Below are positions 44,720 to 53,613 of a DNA stretch of 64,000 nt, one piece after another. Source of the DNA: Afipia sp. GTDB taxonomy: Bacteria > Pseudomonadota > Alphaproteobacteria > Rhizobiales > Xanthobacteraceae. The notes beneath the pieces are model-generated. The model ran no database searches, had not been told where the DNA came from, and saw nothing but the letters and a program-made list of their open reading frames with translations. The stretch's first letter is position 1. Each line of letters opens with the position of its first letter. A program made the position numbers and the translations under genes. Location of the stretch: contig JAFKER010000012.1 in assembly GCA_017308595.1 (NCBI GenBank), positions 160,001 through 224,000 of the forward strand. The letters are read 5' to 3'.

Positions 44720-45811
44720 ATGGTCAATTTGATGGTTATTGAATCAAAACACGTCGCGCTTTACGTGCCGGCACTGAACAGAGGTGGAGCGGAACGCGTT
44801 GCCGCGTTGTTGGCATCCGGCTTTTTCAAGGCCGGCTGGCGGGTAACCCTGCTTGTCGATTACTCGGCATCCGAGAACCTTGCCCTAGTGGATCCCGGCG
44901 TGCCCATACGAGTTCTCGGAAGCTCACATGGCCGGTCGGTATTGAGCCTCGTTCGCTTTCTCCGCTCGCAGAAACCGGACGTTGTCCTGGCGATCGGGGG
45001 GGCTGCGAACGTCAAATTCTCACTTGCCCGTCTGTTCGCAGGCGGACGGTCGCGAGTCGTTCTTTCCTACCATGGACGGTCGGACGTCGGGCGCGGCCGG
45101 CTTGGCCATTTGTCCTACTCACTGGCGCCATGGCTTGCGCGCCGCGCGGATGCGATCGTCTGTGTATCCGATGGATTGCTCGATCACCTTCGCGACGACT
45201 GGAACGCGCCCCCCGACAAACTGACCCGTATCTACAATCCGGTATCGGTGGAGAATGCGATCCCGGCCAGCGCCAGCGATCTTCTGCAGCGTCCGCCCAT
45301 CGTGCTGAGCGTCGGCAGACTCAATCCCGAGAAAGGCTATGCTGCCTTGATCGAAGCGCTTCCGTATCTGCACCCGGATGCGAAACTCATGATCTTCGGT
45401 GAAGGTCCGGATCGAGAGAACCTGATGGCGCATGCGAAAAGGCTGGGTGTCGCAGACCGGCTCGCGTTGCCCGGCTATCAGGATAATCCCTGGCCTTGCT
45501 ATACACAGGCCCGATGTTTCGTCCTCACCTCCCGAAAGGAAGCTTTCGGAAACGTGGTGGTGGAAGCTCTGGCATCGGGACTGCCGGTCGTGTCAACCCG
45601 AAGCGGTGGCCCGGATGAAATTCTGGACCATGGGCGGTTCGGCCCGCTCGTTGAGAATGACGATATCGATGCTCTTGCTCATGCGATCAATAGTGTCCTC
45701 TCGAATCCTGGGGATCCTGAGCCTCGGATCGCGCGCGCGAGAGAGTTCGATGCCACGACTGCGATCGGAAGCTATCTCGCCTTGTTCAATAAGATCCTGA
45801 CTCGGCAGTAG
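44720..45811 (+). CDS. Glycosyltransferase family 4 (GT-B)
   Basis: 363 aa from the ATG at 44720; the ATG at 44732 is a possible alternative, as neither has a clear ribosome site. N-terminal LYVPALNRGGAERVAALLASGF and C-terminal VLSVGRLNPEKGYAALIEALP, GEGPDRENL and TSRKEAFGNVVVEALASGLPVVSTRSGGPDEIL are textbook GT4 motifs. A repeat-unit sugar transferase. Its last 26 bp overlap the 3' end of the flippase gene on the other strand. Confidence 0.9.
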   Translation: MVNLMVIESKHVALYVPALNRGGAERVAALLASGFFKAGWRVTLLVDYSASENLALVDPGVPIRVLGSSHGRSVLSLVRFLRSQKPDVVLAIGGAANVKFSLARLFAGGRSRVVLSYHGRSDVGRGRLGHLSYSLAPWLARRADAIVCVSDGLLDHLRDDWNAPPDKLTRIYNPVSVENAIPASASDLLQRPPIVLSVGRLNPEKGYAALIEALPYLHPDAKLMIFGEGPDRENLMAHAKRLGVADRLALPGYQDNPWPCYTQARCFVLTSRKEAFGNVVVEALASGLPVVSTRSGGPDEILDHGRFGPLVENDDIDALAHAINSVLSNPGDPEPRIARAREFDATTAIGSYLALFNKILTRQ

Positions 45812-47261
45812 CCGCCGCTCTGGAACGATCGCTCCAGATTTCCCATGGCCTGTCGAGCAAGCGAACCAGCACAAATCCGGATGCGGAGAGTGTCGACGCA
45901 AAAATAGCGATGAACGTCGCCGTTCCTCCGAACAAAATAAGCAGTGGCGGCTGTCCACCCAGAATAATGCAGGTCCCCAGAGTCGCCCCCGAGGCAAGAG
46001 CGAATGAAACGGCCATGCCCGCAGCGGCGCGCCAAGGAATAGAGAACGGCAGCAGGCGGGTTGACAGAAACGAACTGGCCGCGAGCGAAATAAACGAGGA
46101 GAAGGCAGCAATCATCGCGGCAGCCAACGGGCCGCCCCGCGGGATCAAAAGCAGACCCAACAGCAACGAGATGCCGGCCGACGGCACCATGCTGATGAAC
46201 TGCTGCCAGTTTTTTCGTGTGATATAAAAGGCATTGTCGAAGCAGAAGTTCTTCAAGCTAGCGAACAGTGTCGCGAATGCGATCCAGGGCATAACCCGTG
46301 CGGCTTCATAGCGGTAGGCTTCCGGCAAAATCAATTCTGCAAACGGCCGCGACAGCAGCGCGATGCCGACCGCCACGCTGCCACACAGCAAAATCAGTGT
46401 CAGGATATTCCCGCTTTGAACGCGGCCGGCCGCTTCCCGCCCTTCGGACGAATAGCTGCGGACGAGCATCGGGAACAGATACGGATTGAGTGAGCCACTG
46501 AACAATTCCACGGGCTGCCGCGCCAATGCATAGGCCGCGGCATACAGACCCACACTCGCGGGCCCAAGCGCATGATTGAGAATGAAACGATCGAGCCAGC
46601 CGACGGTCTGCGCGAGGATCGTGACTGACACGATCGGCACGCCGAACAACAGAGCACCGCGATATCCCTGGCGCGGGATATACGGCCAAGGCAACACGCG
46701 GAAGGCAGTCAGGCAGGCAAGCGATCCCAATACCAGCGTCACCAGGGAAATTCCGAGCGACGCTGCAAAGAACGTCGGCTCGACCAGAGTGACCGCACCC
46801 ACTCCGCACGCGAGCGACAAAACACCCCGGGCGATCTCGATTCCCGCGTACAGGGCGTGGCGCTGCTGCGTTTGCACCAGCGTCAGTCCGAGCCGCAATA
46901 CGGCAAATGCCAGCACATAGACACAAACGGCGACGGTGAACCATCCCGACAAGCTGGGCTGCACAGCCGACAACAGAAGCGCACCCAACAGCGACAGCAC
47001 ACATGACAATGCCGTCAGGACAAGCGTGCGGCCAACTCGGCCCGCGGACGGCACGCGCTCGTTGCTCTCGCTGCTCAACACGAAGAGGCGCACCCATCCT
47101 CCGGTTGCCATGTCGAGAATCTCGCCCGTCACGACGACGAGTGCAAACATCCCGTAATCGTCCATCGACAACAACCGGGTCAACACCAGAAGAAGAACGA
47201 ACGTCGCCAGGCGGGGAGCAAGATTGGCGCCGAAATAAAATATGACGTTCAGATTTTTCAT
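45786..47261 (-). CDS. Wzx-type oligosaccharide flippase
   Basis: 491 aa with about twelve to fourteen membrane segments and the polysaccharide-transport N terminus (NVIFYFGANLAPRLATFVLLLVLTRLLSMDDYGMF). The central ALGPASVGLYAAAYALARQPVELFSGSLN fits the MATE-like Wzx fold. It moves undecaprenyl-linked repeat units to the periplasm. The ATG overlaps the preceding stop (ATGA). Last gene of the algD-GT-heparinase-wzx unit. Confidence 0.88.
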   Translation of the reverse strand: MKNLNVIFYFGANLAPRLATFVLLLVLTRLLSMDDYGMFALVVVTGEILDMATGGWVRLFVLSSESNERVPSAGRVGRTLVLTALSCVLSLLGALLLSAVQPSLSGWFTVAVCVYVLAFAVLRLGLTLVQTQQRHALYAGIEIARGVLSLACGVGAVTLVEPTFFAASLGISLVTLVLGSLACLTAFRVLPWPYIPRQGYRGALLFGVPIVSVTILAQTVGWLDRFILNHALGPASVGLYAAAYALARQPVELFSGSLNPYLFPMLVRSYSSEGREAAGRVQSGNILTLILLCGSVAVGIALLSRPFAELILPEAYRYEAARVMPWIAFATLFASLKNFCFDNAFYITRKNWQQFISMVPSAGISLLLGLLLIPRGGPLAAAMIAAFSSFISLAASSFLSTRLLPFSIPWRAAAGMAVSFALASGATLGTCIILGGQPPLLILFGGTATFIAIFASTLSASGFVLVRLLDRPWEIWSDRSRAAATAESGSY

Positions 47262-49282
47262 CGGAACACCGCATCCGTCAGGATCGGCATCTGAGCCTGA
47301 TGCGGCTGCAGCGACGGCGAAAAGCCTGCGTCGGAGCTAGCAAGAGGCTGCACTTCGATGCGCGTCTGGAATTCGCGTGAGGTCATGTCATTCGCATGGA
47401 ACACGACCCGCGTCGCCTTCTCCATGACACCGAACGCGGGAGAATATTCCGCATCTTCGAGTGCAGCGGAAACATTCGGCTCGCAGCACATTTTGATCAG
47501 GATGTCGCCGCTGCGCTCCACCACCACCACGGCTCCTCCATCAATGAATGCCGAGCATTCAGGATGAAGCAGAAAGCCCAAACTGAGCGACGTCAGTGGC
47601 TTTGGATCCGCTTTGTCCGTTGCAAGAAGCCTGTCCGTGACAACCAGTCCCGCGGCGTCGATATTCACCGAACGCTCACATATCAGCCCGTAGTCACGCG
47701 CATATCCATCGTGCTGCGCCGAAACCACAACGCCTTGTCCCGCCGCCTGAAGGGCGAGAAGCTTCGATGCGGCCTTTCGCCGCCAGTTGAATGCACCGGC
47801 AATCTCGCTCTGATTCTCACCGTTGATACAGAGGGTGTTGTGCGCGGCCGTACCACGCAAACGATCGCGGACACGGCCACCGGAATGATAGAGATATGTT
47901 CCCGCATCTACGAAAACCGGCTTTGAACCGAGATGCAGCATCAAGGACAAGGCGTCGGCATGGCCATGCGCGGCAATCGAAAGATAGCCGAGGGGACCGT
48001 GATCGAACACCACGAGCGCCTCGCGGCCGTTCATCTCGCCTCTGGAAACTGTATATCCGCCGCTTTCGAAGAGCCGCGTTCCCGAATTCAACGCCGAACC
48101 AGTCGCAGGCCAGCCGAGAACGAGGTTTCGCAGCTGCCAGCGCCCCTTTCCCACGGCAATATCCGGACGTCCCGCCAATGCCGAGATGCCATTCAGGACC
48201 GAAGCCACATAGCCCGGCTCATGCCCCGCGCCGGATGCGATGACGCGGCCTTCATCGTCGTCACCGATGCGGGGATGGTGTCCCTCACCGTCGAGAATCC
48301 ATCGCAGATGCTCCCCAGCGGTCGCAACGCGTGCAATCACATCATCCGGAAACGGCGTGCCCGCCTGATGAGCGACAGCGAACGCCAGAAGATACCACTC
48401 GCATGTGAATGCGGTATATGTCGGCGATTGCTCCGCGCCGACGCCATCGTCATGAATCTGATTGAGGGCTTCCGCGGTCAGCACGTCCTTCGCCGCAGAT
48501 GCATCAATCGCGGCATCGGGGCAGAGAGTGCCGAGGATAAAGAGAGCCGCCTCCTCCGCGATCAAGTGATTGTTCGCAGAGGAGTACCGCGAGGGATATC
48601 TCTTGAGCCAATAGGCGTGAGCGGAAAGACAATTTGCGATCTTGCCGGAGAGCCTTGCATCAATCCGATTCCGGCCGATCAGCCCGACCGCCAGCAGGAT
48701 CGCCACAACGCGCAAAGCGAGTTCGATCCCGGAGACCCAATTGACCCCCTTGAATGGCGGATTCGCGTCGATCCAGCTCTCGATCATGTCCAGGGCGGTC
48801 TGAGCCAGATCATCGTCATTTTCGAGCCGCGATAACGCGGCCATCACCGGCACGAACTGCAGGCGATTGAGCTCCCATACCAGCTTCACATCGCCGCGCT
48901 TCTGATCATGCCGATAGTCGATATCGAAACAGTAGACATCATCGGGCCACCGCAGCCCCGAGGCAGGGTCCAGATGCCAATCGATATCCTTCGACAACCG
49001 GAAGTCATGACCGAGCGCACGATAGATTCCCGGCGCAGTTGCCGATGGTGCCACCGACCGCCAGAGCGTCCGCGTCGTTTCGTCGGTCAAGTGCAGACGG
49101 GTCGTGTCAACGGGCAAGAAAGGAAGATCGCCGGCAGCTACGCCAACTCGTGCGCCATGGTACGGCCGCATCGCGGACACACGGCGCTTTCCGGCTTCTC
49201 GCAGGCGATGGCCCAGCTCGGGGACGCTCATTGCCCGAAGCCGGTTGAGATACCATTCCAGTTTACCGAGCAGGCCTGCCAT
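47258..49282 (-). CDS. Heparinase II/III-family polysaccharide lyase-like protein
   Basis: 674 aa. A helical (alpha/alpha) N-terminal half contains a block like RYSSANNHLIAEEAALFILG, and the beta-sandwich C-terminal half contains LSIAAHGHADALSLMLHLGSKPVFVDAGTYLY, where the HGHAD histidine is the expected metal/catalytic site, and GTAAHNTLCINGENQSE. The family includes heparin and alginate lyases and is common in exopolysaccharide loci. No signal peptide is seen, so its site of action is uncertain. With an AlgD-like gene two places upstream, a uronate-containing chain is a plausible substrate. Confidence 0.85.
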   Translation of the reverse strand: MAGLLGKLEWYLNRLRAMSVPELGHRLREAGKRRVSAMRPYHGARVGVAAGDLPFLPVDTTRLHLTDETTRTLWRSVAPSATAPGIYRALGHDFRLSKDIDWHLDPASGLRWPDDVYCFDIDYRHDQKRGDVKLVWELNRLQFVPVMAALSRLENDDDLAQTALDMIESWIDANPPFKGVNWVSGIELALRVVAILLAVGLIGRNRIDARLSGKIANCLSAHAYWLKRYPSRYSSANNHLIAEEAALFILGTLCPDAAIDASAAKDVLTAEALNQIHDDGVGAEQSPTYTAFTCEWYLLAFAVAHQAGTPFPDDVIARVATAGEHLRWILDGEGHHPRIGDDDEGRVIASGAGHEPGYVASVLNGISALAGRPDIAVGKGRWQLRNLVLGWPATGSALNSGTRLFESGGYTVSRGEMNGREALVVFDHGPLGYLSIAAHGHADALSLMLHLGSKPVFVDAGTYLYHSGGRVRDRLRGTAAHNTLCINGENQSEIAGAFNWRRKAASKLLALQAAGQGVVVSAQHDGYARDYGLICERSVNIDAAGLVVTDRLLATDKADPKPLTSLSLGFLLHPECSAFIDGGAVVVVERSGDILIKMCCEPNVSAALEDAEYSPAFGVMEKATRVVFHANDMTSREFQTRIEVQPLASSDAGFSPSLQPHQAQMPILTDAVFR

Positions 49283-49298
49283 GTTTCACGGTCATTTC

Positions 49299-50582
49299 TT
49301 AGCGTGGCTGGGGCGTCACCGTAACGGGCGATTTCGTCTTGGGCCGCTTCGTCATTTTGCTGATCAAGGCGGCGTAGGCACCGATCAGTTTTGGTGCTTC
49401 GTGCTCCCAGGACAAATCCCGTTCGATCCGTTTCCGTCCGAATGCGCCCATGGCAGCGCGGCGTTCAGGGTCGTCCAGAAGTTCGACGATCTTGCTCGCC
49501 ATATCGCGCGTATCGTTATGGCGGGCATACAGCGAGGCCTCGGCCGCAGACACACGCCCCTCTGTCAGATCGAACTGAACAATCGGCTTGCTCAACGCCA
49601 TGTACTCCATGATTTTGTTCATGGTGGACTTGTCGTTCATTTCATCGGCCTTGTCGGGATTGACGCAGACATCCGCCGTATTCAACATTTCAAAGAGATC
49701 GTGATCGCTGGCGCGGCCGGTGAACGTGACATAGTCCTGGACACCCAGCGTCTTCGCCAACGCCTTCATCTCCTCGAGCGCTGGCCCTCCGCCGACAAGC
49801 CCGAAATGGATATCCGACCGTCCGAAATCCTCGACAATCACTTTCACTGATTCGAGCAGCAGGTCGATTCCTTCCTGCGCGCCCATCACGCCGACATAGC
49901 CGACCAGGAAGCGGCGTCCTTTGCGCAACGCCGGATTGGGCGGAAGAATCTGAATGCGCTTCAGATCCGGACCGGAGCGAACGACAAAAACATTCTCGTC
50001 ACGCATGCCGCCGCGGGACAGCGCAATCGCCCGATACGATTCATTCGTCGCAAGCGAGATGTCAGCCGTGCGAAAAGTCATCCTCTCAAGCAGAACGAGC
50101 AGCTTGTAGAAAACATCCTTGCGCCCGAACTTCGACATGTACAGTTCAGGATTGATGTCGTGGTGATCGAACACGAACATCTTTCCAAACAGGAACTTGA
50201 AGAATCCGCCAATCAGGAAGATCGTATCGGGCGGATTGCAGGCGTGAATCACGTCGAACCCGCGCGCGAAGAGAACCTTCCAGCTCAGGAAAAATTCGCA
50301 AGCCAGCGCCCAGCCATATTCCAGCGGATAGCCCGAAGCACGCTTGGCTTCGAATGGCATGCCGTGACGATGAATATGGACGCCGTCGACAAACTCGTAA
50401 CTCTTCTGGGCGTTGAATCCCTTCGGGCAGATGACCGACACGACGCACCCGGCCCTGGCCATGGTCTTCGCTTCCGACCATACCCGCCGGTCGAATGGGA
50501 CCGACAGATTCTCGACAATGATCAGGATGCGCAGCGGCCGCCCGTCCTTGACGAGACTCAGGTCACCAATTGATTCCGACAT
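49299..50582 (-). CDS. Glycosyltransferase family 4 (WbuB-like)
   Basis: 427 aa, its start overlapping the end of the dehydrogenase gene by 20 bp. N-terminal NLSVPFDRRVWSEAKTMARAGCVVSVICPKG is the WbuB-type opening. VGYVGVMGAQEGIDLLLESV, VGGGPALEEMKAL and the C-terminal YMALSKPIVQFDLTEGRVSA segment complete GT4. A cytoplasmic sugar transferase for the repeat unit. Acceptor and donor are unknown. The C-terminal tail is Lys/Thr/Pro-rich. Confidence 0.88.
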   Translation of the reverse strand: MSESIGDLSLVKDGRPLRILIIVENLSVPFDRRVWSEAKTMARAGCVVSVICPKGFNAQKSYEFVDGVHIHRHGMPFEAKRASGYPLEYGWALACEFFLSWKVLFARGFDVIHACNPPDTIFLIGGFFKFLFGKMFVFDHHDINPELYMSKFGRKDVFYKLLVLLERMTFRTADISLATNESYRAIALSRGGMRDENVFVVRSGPDLKRIQILPPNPALRKGRRFLVGYVGVMGAQEGIDLLLESVKVIVEDFGRSDIHFGLVGGGPALEEMKALAKTLGVQDYVTFTGRASDHDLFEMLNTADVCVNPDKADEMNDKSTMNKIMEYMALSKPIVQFDLTEGRVSAAEASLYARHNDTRDMASKIVELLDDPERRAAMGAFGRKRIERDLSWEHEAPKLIGAYAALISKMTKRPKTKSPVTVTPQPR

Positions 50583-51990
50583 AGCGGGCTTTCATATTCG
50601 GGGATTCCCAAAGCCTGGCGAGGTCCAGCACGATCTGGTCTTCGCTCAGCATCGGCTCGATGCTCCGGAATTCCGGAGAAGCGTTTCCGATAATGATGAC
50701 GTCCGCCGCAACTACGGTTTTCCGCAGCGATGTCATCATGATCGAGCCGATGTGGGGAATCGCCTTTTCGATATACTGCCTGTTCACGCCCGTCAGCGCC
50801 GACAGATTGACGCTCGGATCGTAGAGCTTGAGATTGTATCCCTTGCCAATGAGGCGTTCGATCAGTTCGACTTGCGGGCTTTCGCGCAGATCGTCCGTGC
50901 CGGGCTTGAAGCTGAATCCAAGCACGGCGATGTCGCGTTGACCGAACCCGACGACCTTGTTGATCGCTCTTTCGATCTGATTGCGATTGCTCGGAAGAAT
51001 ATTGGAAAGGATCGGCACTTCGACATCGAGTTGGCGCGCAAGATATGTCAGCGCACGCGCATCCTTCGGCAGGCACGATCCGCCGAAAGCGTAACCCGGC
51101 TTGAGATAGTATGGCGATATGTTGAGCTTCGTGTCGGAGCAGAACACATTCATCAGTTCATGACTGTCGATGTTCAGCGCCTGGCAGATATTTCCGATCT
51201 CGTTTCCGAAGCAGACTTTCAGCGCATGCCATGTGTTGTCGGCATACTTGATCATCTCGCTCGCTTCGAACGACACCGTGAACAGCGGCGCGCGAATTCC
51301 TTCGTAGAGATTTGCGACCTGAAGCGCCGCGCTCGGATCGTCCGCACCGACAACGGTCTTGGGGGGCGCGAAGAAATCGGCCACCGCGGTGCTTTCCCTG
51401 AGAAATTCAGGATTGTACGCCACGAGCAACCCTTCACCGCAGCGGCGCCCGGATTCGCGCTCGAGAATCGGAATGATGGTGTTGCGCATGGTGCCGGGAA
51501 TCATTGTCGATCGGATAACGACAAGATGCTCTCCCTGTTTGTCGCGGAGCGCACGTCCGATTTCGGCGACGACGGTGCCGACCGTATCGGTGTTGATGCT
51601 GCCGTTTTCGCGGCTAGGTGTGCCGACGCAGATAAGGGAAACGTCGGTATCGCGTATTGCCTGATTGATGTCGTCGGTTGCAGTCAGGCGGCCCGACCGG
51701 ACCCCATGCTGCATGAAATCGTCAAGACCAGCTTCGACGACCGGTGGCTTGCCTTCGCGAAAACACTGACGCTTGATGTCGTTAACATCCAGGCCGATGA
51801 CCGTATGGCCCACCCGGGAAAAACATGCGGCCGATACCGCACCGACATAACCGAGACCGAAAATGCTGATCCGGCGCGGCGCGGGGTTGCGCGGGATGAC
51901 CGGAGCAACAGCCGGCGCGCGGCCAGCAGCCGCTTGCGTGCTACCGGGAGCGAGTTCGATAAGATCGGAACCGTCAAGCCATGAATTCAT
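50563..51990 (-). CDS. GDP-mannose 6-dehydrogenase (AlgD-like)
   Basis: 475 aa. The Rossmann loop is GLGYVG (45-50), the catalytic cysteine is Cys306 in FGGSCLPKDARALTYLARQLDVE, and YADNTWHALKVCFGNEIGN, SFKPGTDDLRESPQVELIERLIGKGYNL and YIEKAIPHIGS follow Pseudomonas AlgD closely, more so than UDP-glucose dehydrogenases. It should oxidise GDP-mannose to GDP-mannuronate. A 38-residue Ala/Pro-rich N-terminal extension is unusual. GAGG lies eight bases before the ATG, and a perfect CtrA-type box lies upstream. First gene of the main biosynthetic unit. Confidence 0.85.
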   Translation of the reverse strand: MNSWLDGSDLIELAPGSTQAAAGRAPAVAPVIPRNPAPRRISIFGLGYVGAVSAACFSRVGHTVIGLDVNDIKRQCFREGKPPVVEAGLDDFMQHGVRSGRLTATDDINQAIRDTDVSLICVGTPSRENGSINTDTVGTVVAEIGRALRDKQGEHLVVIRSTMIPGTMRNTIIPILERESGRRCGEGLLVAYNPEFLRESTAVADFFAPPKTVVGADDPSAALQVANLYEGIRAPLFTVSFEASEMIKYADNTWHALKVCFGNEIGNICQALNIDSHELMNVFCSDTKLNISPYYLKPGYAFGGSCLPKDARALTYLARQLDVEVPILSNILPSNRNQIERAINKVVGFGQRDIAVLGFSFKPGTDDLRESPQVELIERLIGKGYNLKLYDPSVNLSALTGVNRQYIEKAIPHIGSIMMTSLRKTVVAADVIIIGNASPEFRSIEPMLSEDQIVLDLARLWESPNMKARYVGINW

Positions 51991-52101
51991 TTGAGCAACC
52001 TCGTCTTTCTCAATGTCGTAAGCTGACGGCGGCGAGAAAGGAAGGCGAAGCGAAACATCATCGCTCGTTATGCTTACCTCATATCAAAATGATCGAATCG
52101 A

Positions 52102-52118
52102 TTAACGAGCTGTTAACC
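52102..52118. promoter_or_regulatory. CtrA-type box (perfect TTAA-N7-TTAACC)
   Basis: Plus-strand TTAACGAGCTGTTAACC matches the TTAA-N7-TTAAC consensus exactly and is also nearly symmetric. It lies about 112 bp upstream of the algD-like gene and 70 bp upstream of the VanZ-like gene, which are divergent. Confidence 0.6.
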
Positions 52119-52188
52119 CATCGGTCGGAAGTGAAGGTAGCCCCTGGAATTCGCTCTATAAGTCGCACCCCGCCAGCGTGGATCAGAG

Positions 52189-52578
52189 ATGCAAAGCACG
52201 ATGCTCAGAACGACTTTTCAGGTGATTGCGTGGATGTCCATTCTTGCCATCGTGATCGTAACGGACGGTCCGATAAGCTGGCGTCCGGTTACTCATCTTC
52301 CGGTGAGCGTCGAAAGATTTTCGGCCCTGCTTATCGTCGCGACCCTATTCACCCTCGCCTATCCGAACAAAATTTTCCTTGTCGGGCTTGGTCTCGTGCT
52401 GGCCGTCTTCATGATTGAATTTGCGCAAATCGCCTCACTCGGGCGTCACGCCCGGCTGCGTGACGCGGGAATTAAGACGCTGGGCGTTCTCGCGGGAGTG
52501 GCATTGGGATACGGCCTACAAACTGGGCTCGCATGGACAGCGTGGCGGCGCAGTGCCCAACGCGACAACAAGGCATGA
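52189..52578 (+). CDS. VanZ-like small membrane protein
   Basis: 129 aa with four membrane segments. The DGPISWRPVTHLPVSVERF loop, the AVFMIEFAQIASLGRHARLRDAGIKTLG segment and overall size fit VanZ-like proteins often found beside exopolysaccharide genes in Bradyrhizobiaceae. Role unknown. It is divergent from the algD-like gene and 115 bp before the Wza-like gene. Confidence 0.75.
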   Translation: MQSTMLRTTFQVIAWMSILAIVIVTDGPISWRPVTHLPVSVERFSALLIVATLFTLAYPNKIFLVGLGLVLAVFMIEFAQIASLGRHARLRDAGIKTLGVLAGVALGYGLQTGLAWTAWRRSAQRDNKA

Positions 52579-52621
52579 CGCAAGCGAAAGCCCTTGGATG
52601 CACCGTTGCCGGAGCTATCCG

Positions 52622-52638
52622 ATAACCGTTCATTAACC
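52622..52638 (+). promoter_or_regulatory. CtrA-like box (one mismatch)
   Basis: ATAA-N7-TTAACC lies 55-72 bp upstream of the Wza-like start. Confidence 0.45.
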
Positions 52639-52693
52639 ATAAGTGCCGCAAATCGGACCTGTCCTCATTCAGGGGGCAGGTCCGGAGCGTTTT

Positions 52694-53260
52694 ATGCGTG
52701 CGTCGCGCTGGTCGCTGATCGCTGTCGTTCTCACTGCGCTCGCGCTCGCGGGCTGCATGCAGACATCCGCGTCCATGACCACGGGCTATGCCCCGGTCGA
52801 TGAACCGTACCGGCTCGATGCGGGAGACAAGCTGCGCATCGTGGTCTACGGCCAGGACGGTCTCACCAATACCTATGCGGTCGGCGCCAGCGGATCGATC
52901 ACCATGCCGCTGATCGGTTCGGTGTCCGCGCGGGGCCTGACGCCCGCGCAACTCGCTGCTGCCGTCACCGCACGTCTGAAGCGGGGTTACTTGCGCGAGC
53001 CTTATGTCGCCGCGGAAGTCGAAAGCTATCGCCCGTTCTTCATCCTCGGCGAAGTCGCGGCTCCCGGACAATATCCTTATGTGCCGAACATGACTGCGGA
53101 GAGCGCGGTGGCGATTGCAGGCGGGTTCACCCCGCGCGCGCAGCGCAATGCCATTAAGCTGACGCGCGTCGGCGAGGAAGGCGCGGCACAGGCGGTGGTG
53201 CCGCCCGGCACATTCCTCAAGCCCGGCGATACCGTCGTCGTCGCCGAGCGGTGGTTCTGA
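52694..53260 (+). CDS. Wza-like polysaccharide export lipoprotein
   Basis: 188 aa from the ATG at 52694 (GGAG seven bases before); an upstream in-frame ATG at 52643 is excluded because it would move the lipobox inward. The lipoprotein signal ends LALAGC. A polysaccharide export domain (YRLDAGDKLRIVVYGQDGLTNTYAV) and a SLBB-like domain (FFILGEVAAPGQYPYVPNMTAESAVAIAGGF) follow. It is short, like the periplasmic/outer-membrane exporters of rhizobial exopolysaccharides, and lacks the C-terminal helix of enterobacterial Wza. Confidence 0.9.
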   Translation: MRASRWSLIAVVLTALALAGCMQTSASMTTGYAPVDEPYRLDAGDKLRIVVYGQDGLTNTYAVGASGSITMPLIGSVSARGLTPAQLAAAVTARLKRGYLREPYVAAEVESYRPFFILGEVAAPGQYPYVPNMTAESAVAIAGGFTPRAQRNAIKLTRVGEEGAAQAVVPPGTFLKPGDTVVVAERWF

Positions 53261-53262
53261 CG

Positions 53263-53394
53263 ATGCGCCGGCTGCCGGGCGGATCGTTCTCCTCGCTGGC
53301 GTTCTTCATTGGAAAGGCTGCTGGGGATGAACTCGCGCGGGCGATGAATCTTCCTGCGGGCCATGACAACGCCATCACAGTTCTGAAAACGTGA
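53263..53394 (+). CDS. Possible small ORF coupled to the Wza-like gene
   Basis: 43 codons (MRRLPGGSFSSLAFFIG...) start 2 bp after the Wza-like stop. It has no recognisable motif, and the match to coding bias is weak. It may be a chance frame or the residue of a lost downstream gene. Confidence 0.25.
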   Translation: MRRLPGGSFSSLAFFIGKAAGDELARAMNLPAGHDNAITVLKT

Positions 53395-53472
53395 GAATCC
53401 TGCCTTTTGGCGGGTAAAGTTCAAACGTCGGCAGGTTCGCCACAGCGTAGGGACACGGTCGCCGATACTGAC

Positions 53473-53505
53473 CAAAAAGAAAAGCCGCCCCGAAGGACGG
53501 CTTTC
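53473..53505 (-). terminator. Terminator downstream of the initiator tRNA
   Basis: On the minus strand AAAGCCGTCC-TTCG-GGGCGGCTTT, with a UUCG-type loop, is followed by TCTTTTT. It lies about 32 bp beyond the tRNA 3' end; in the other orientation it also ends the Wza-like transcript. Confidence 0.88.
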
Positions 53506-53536
53506 TAAAATTTCACTGATAATTCAGTGACTTGTT

Positions 53537-53613
<77 letters not shown>

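Noticed and set aside
50413-51984. 523-codon open frame antisense to the algD-like gene
   Set aside because: It mirrors the GC third-position bias of the real gene; its product is Arg/Asp/His-rich with no motif, while the opposite strand encodes a clear dehydrogenase.
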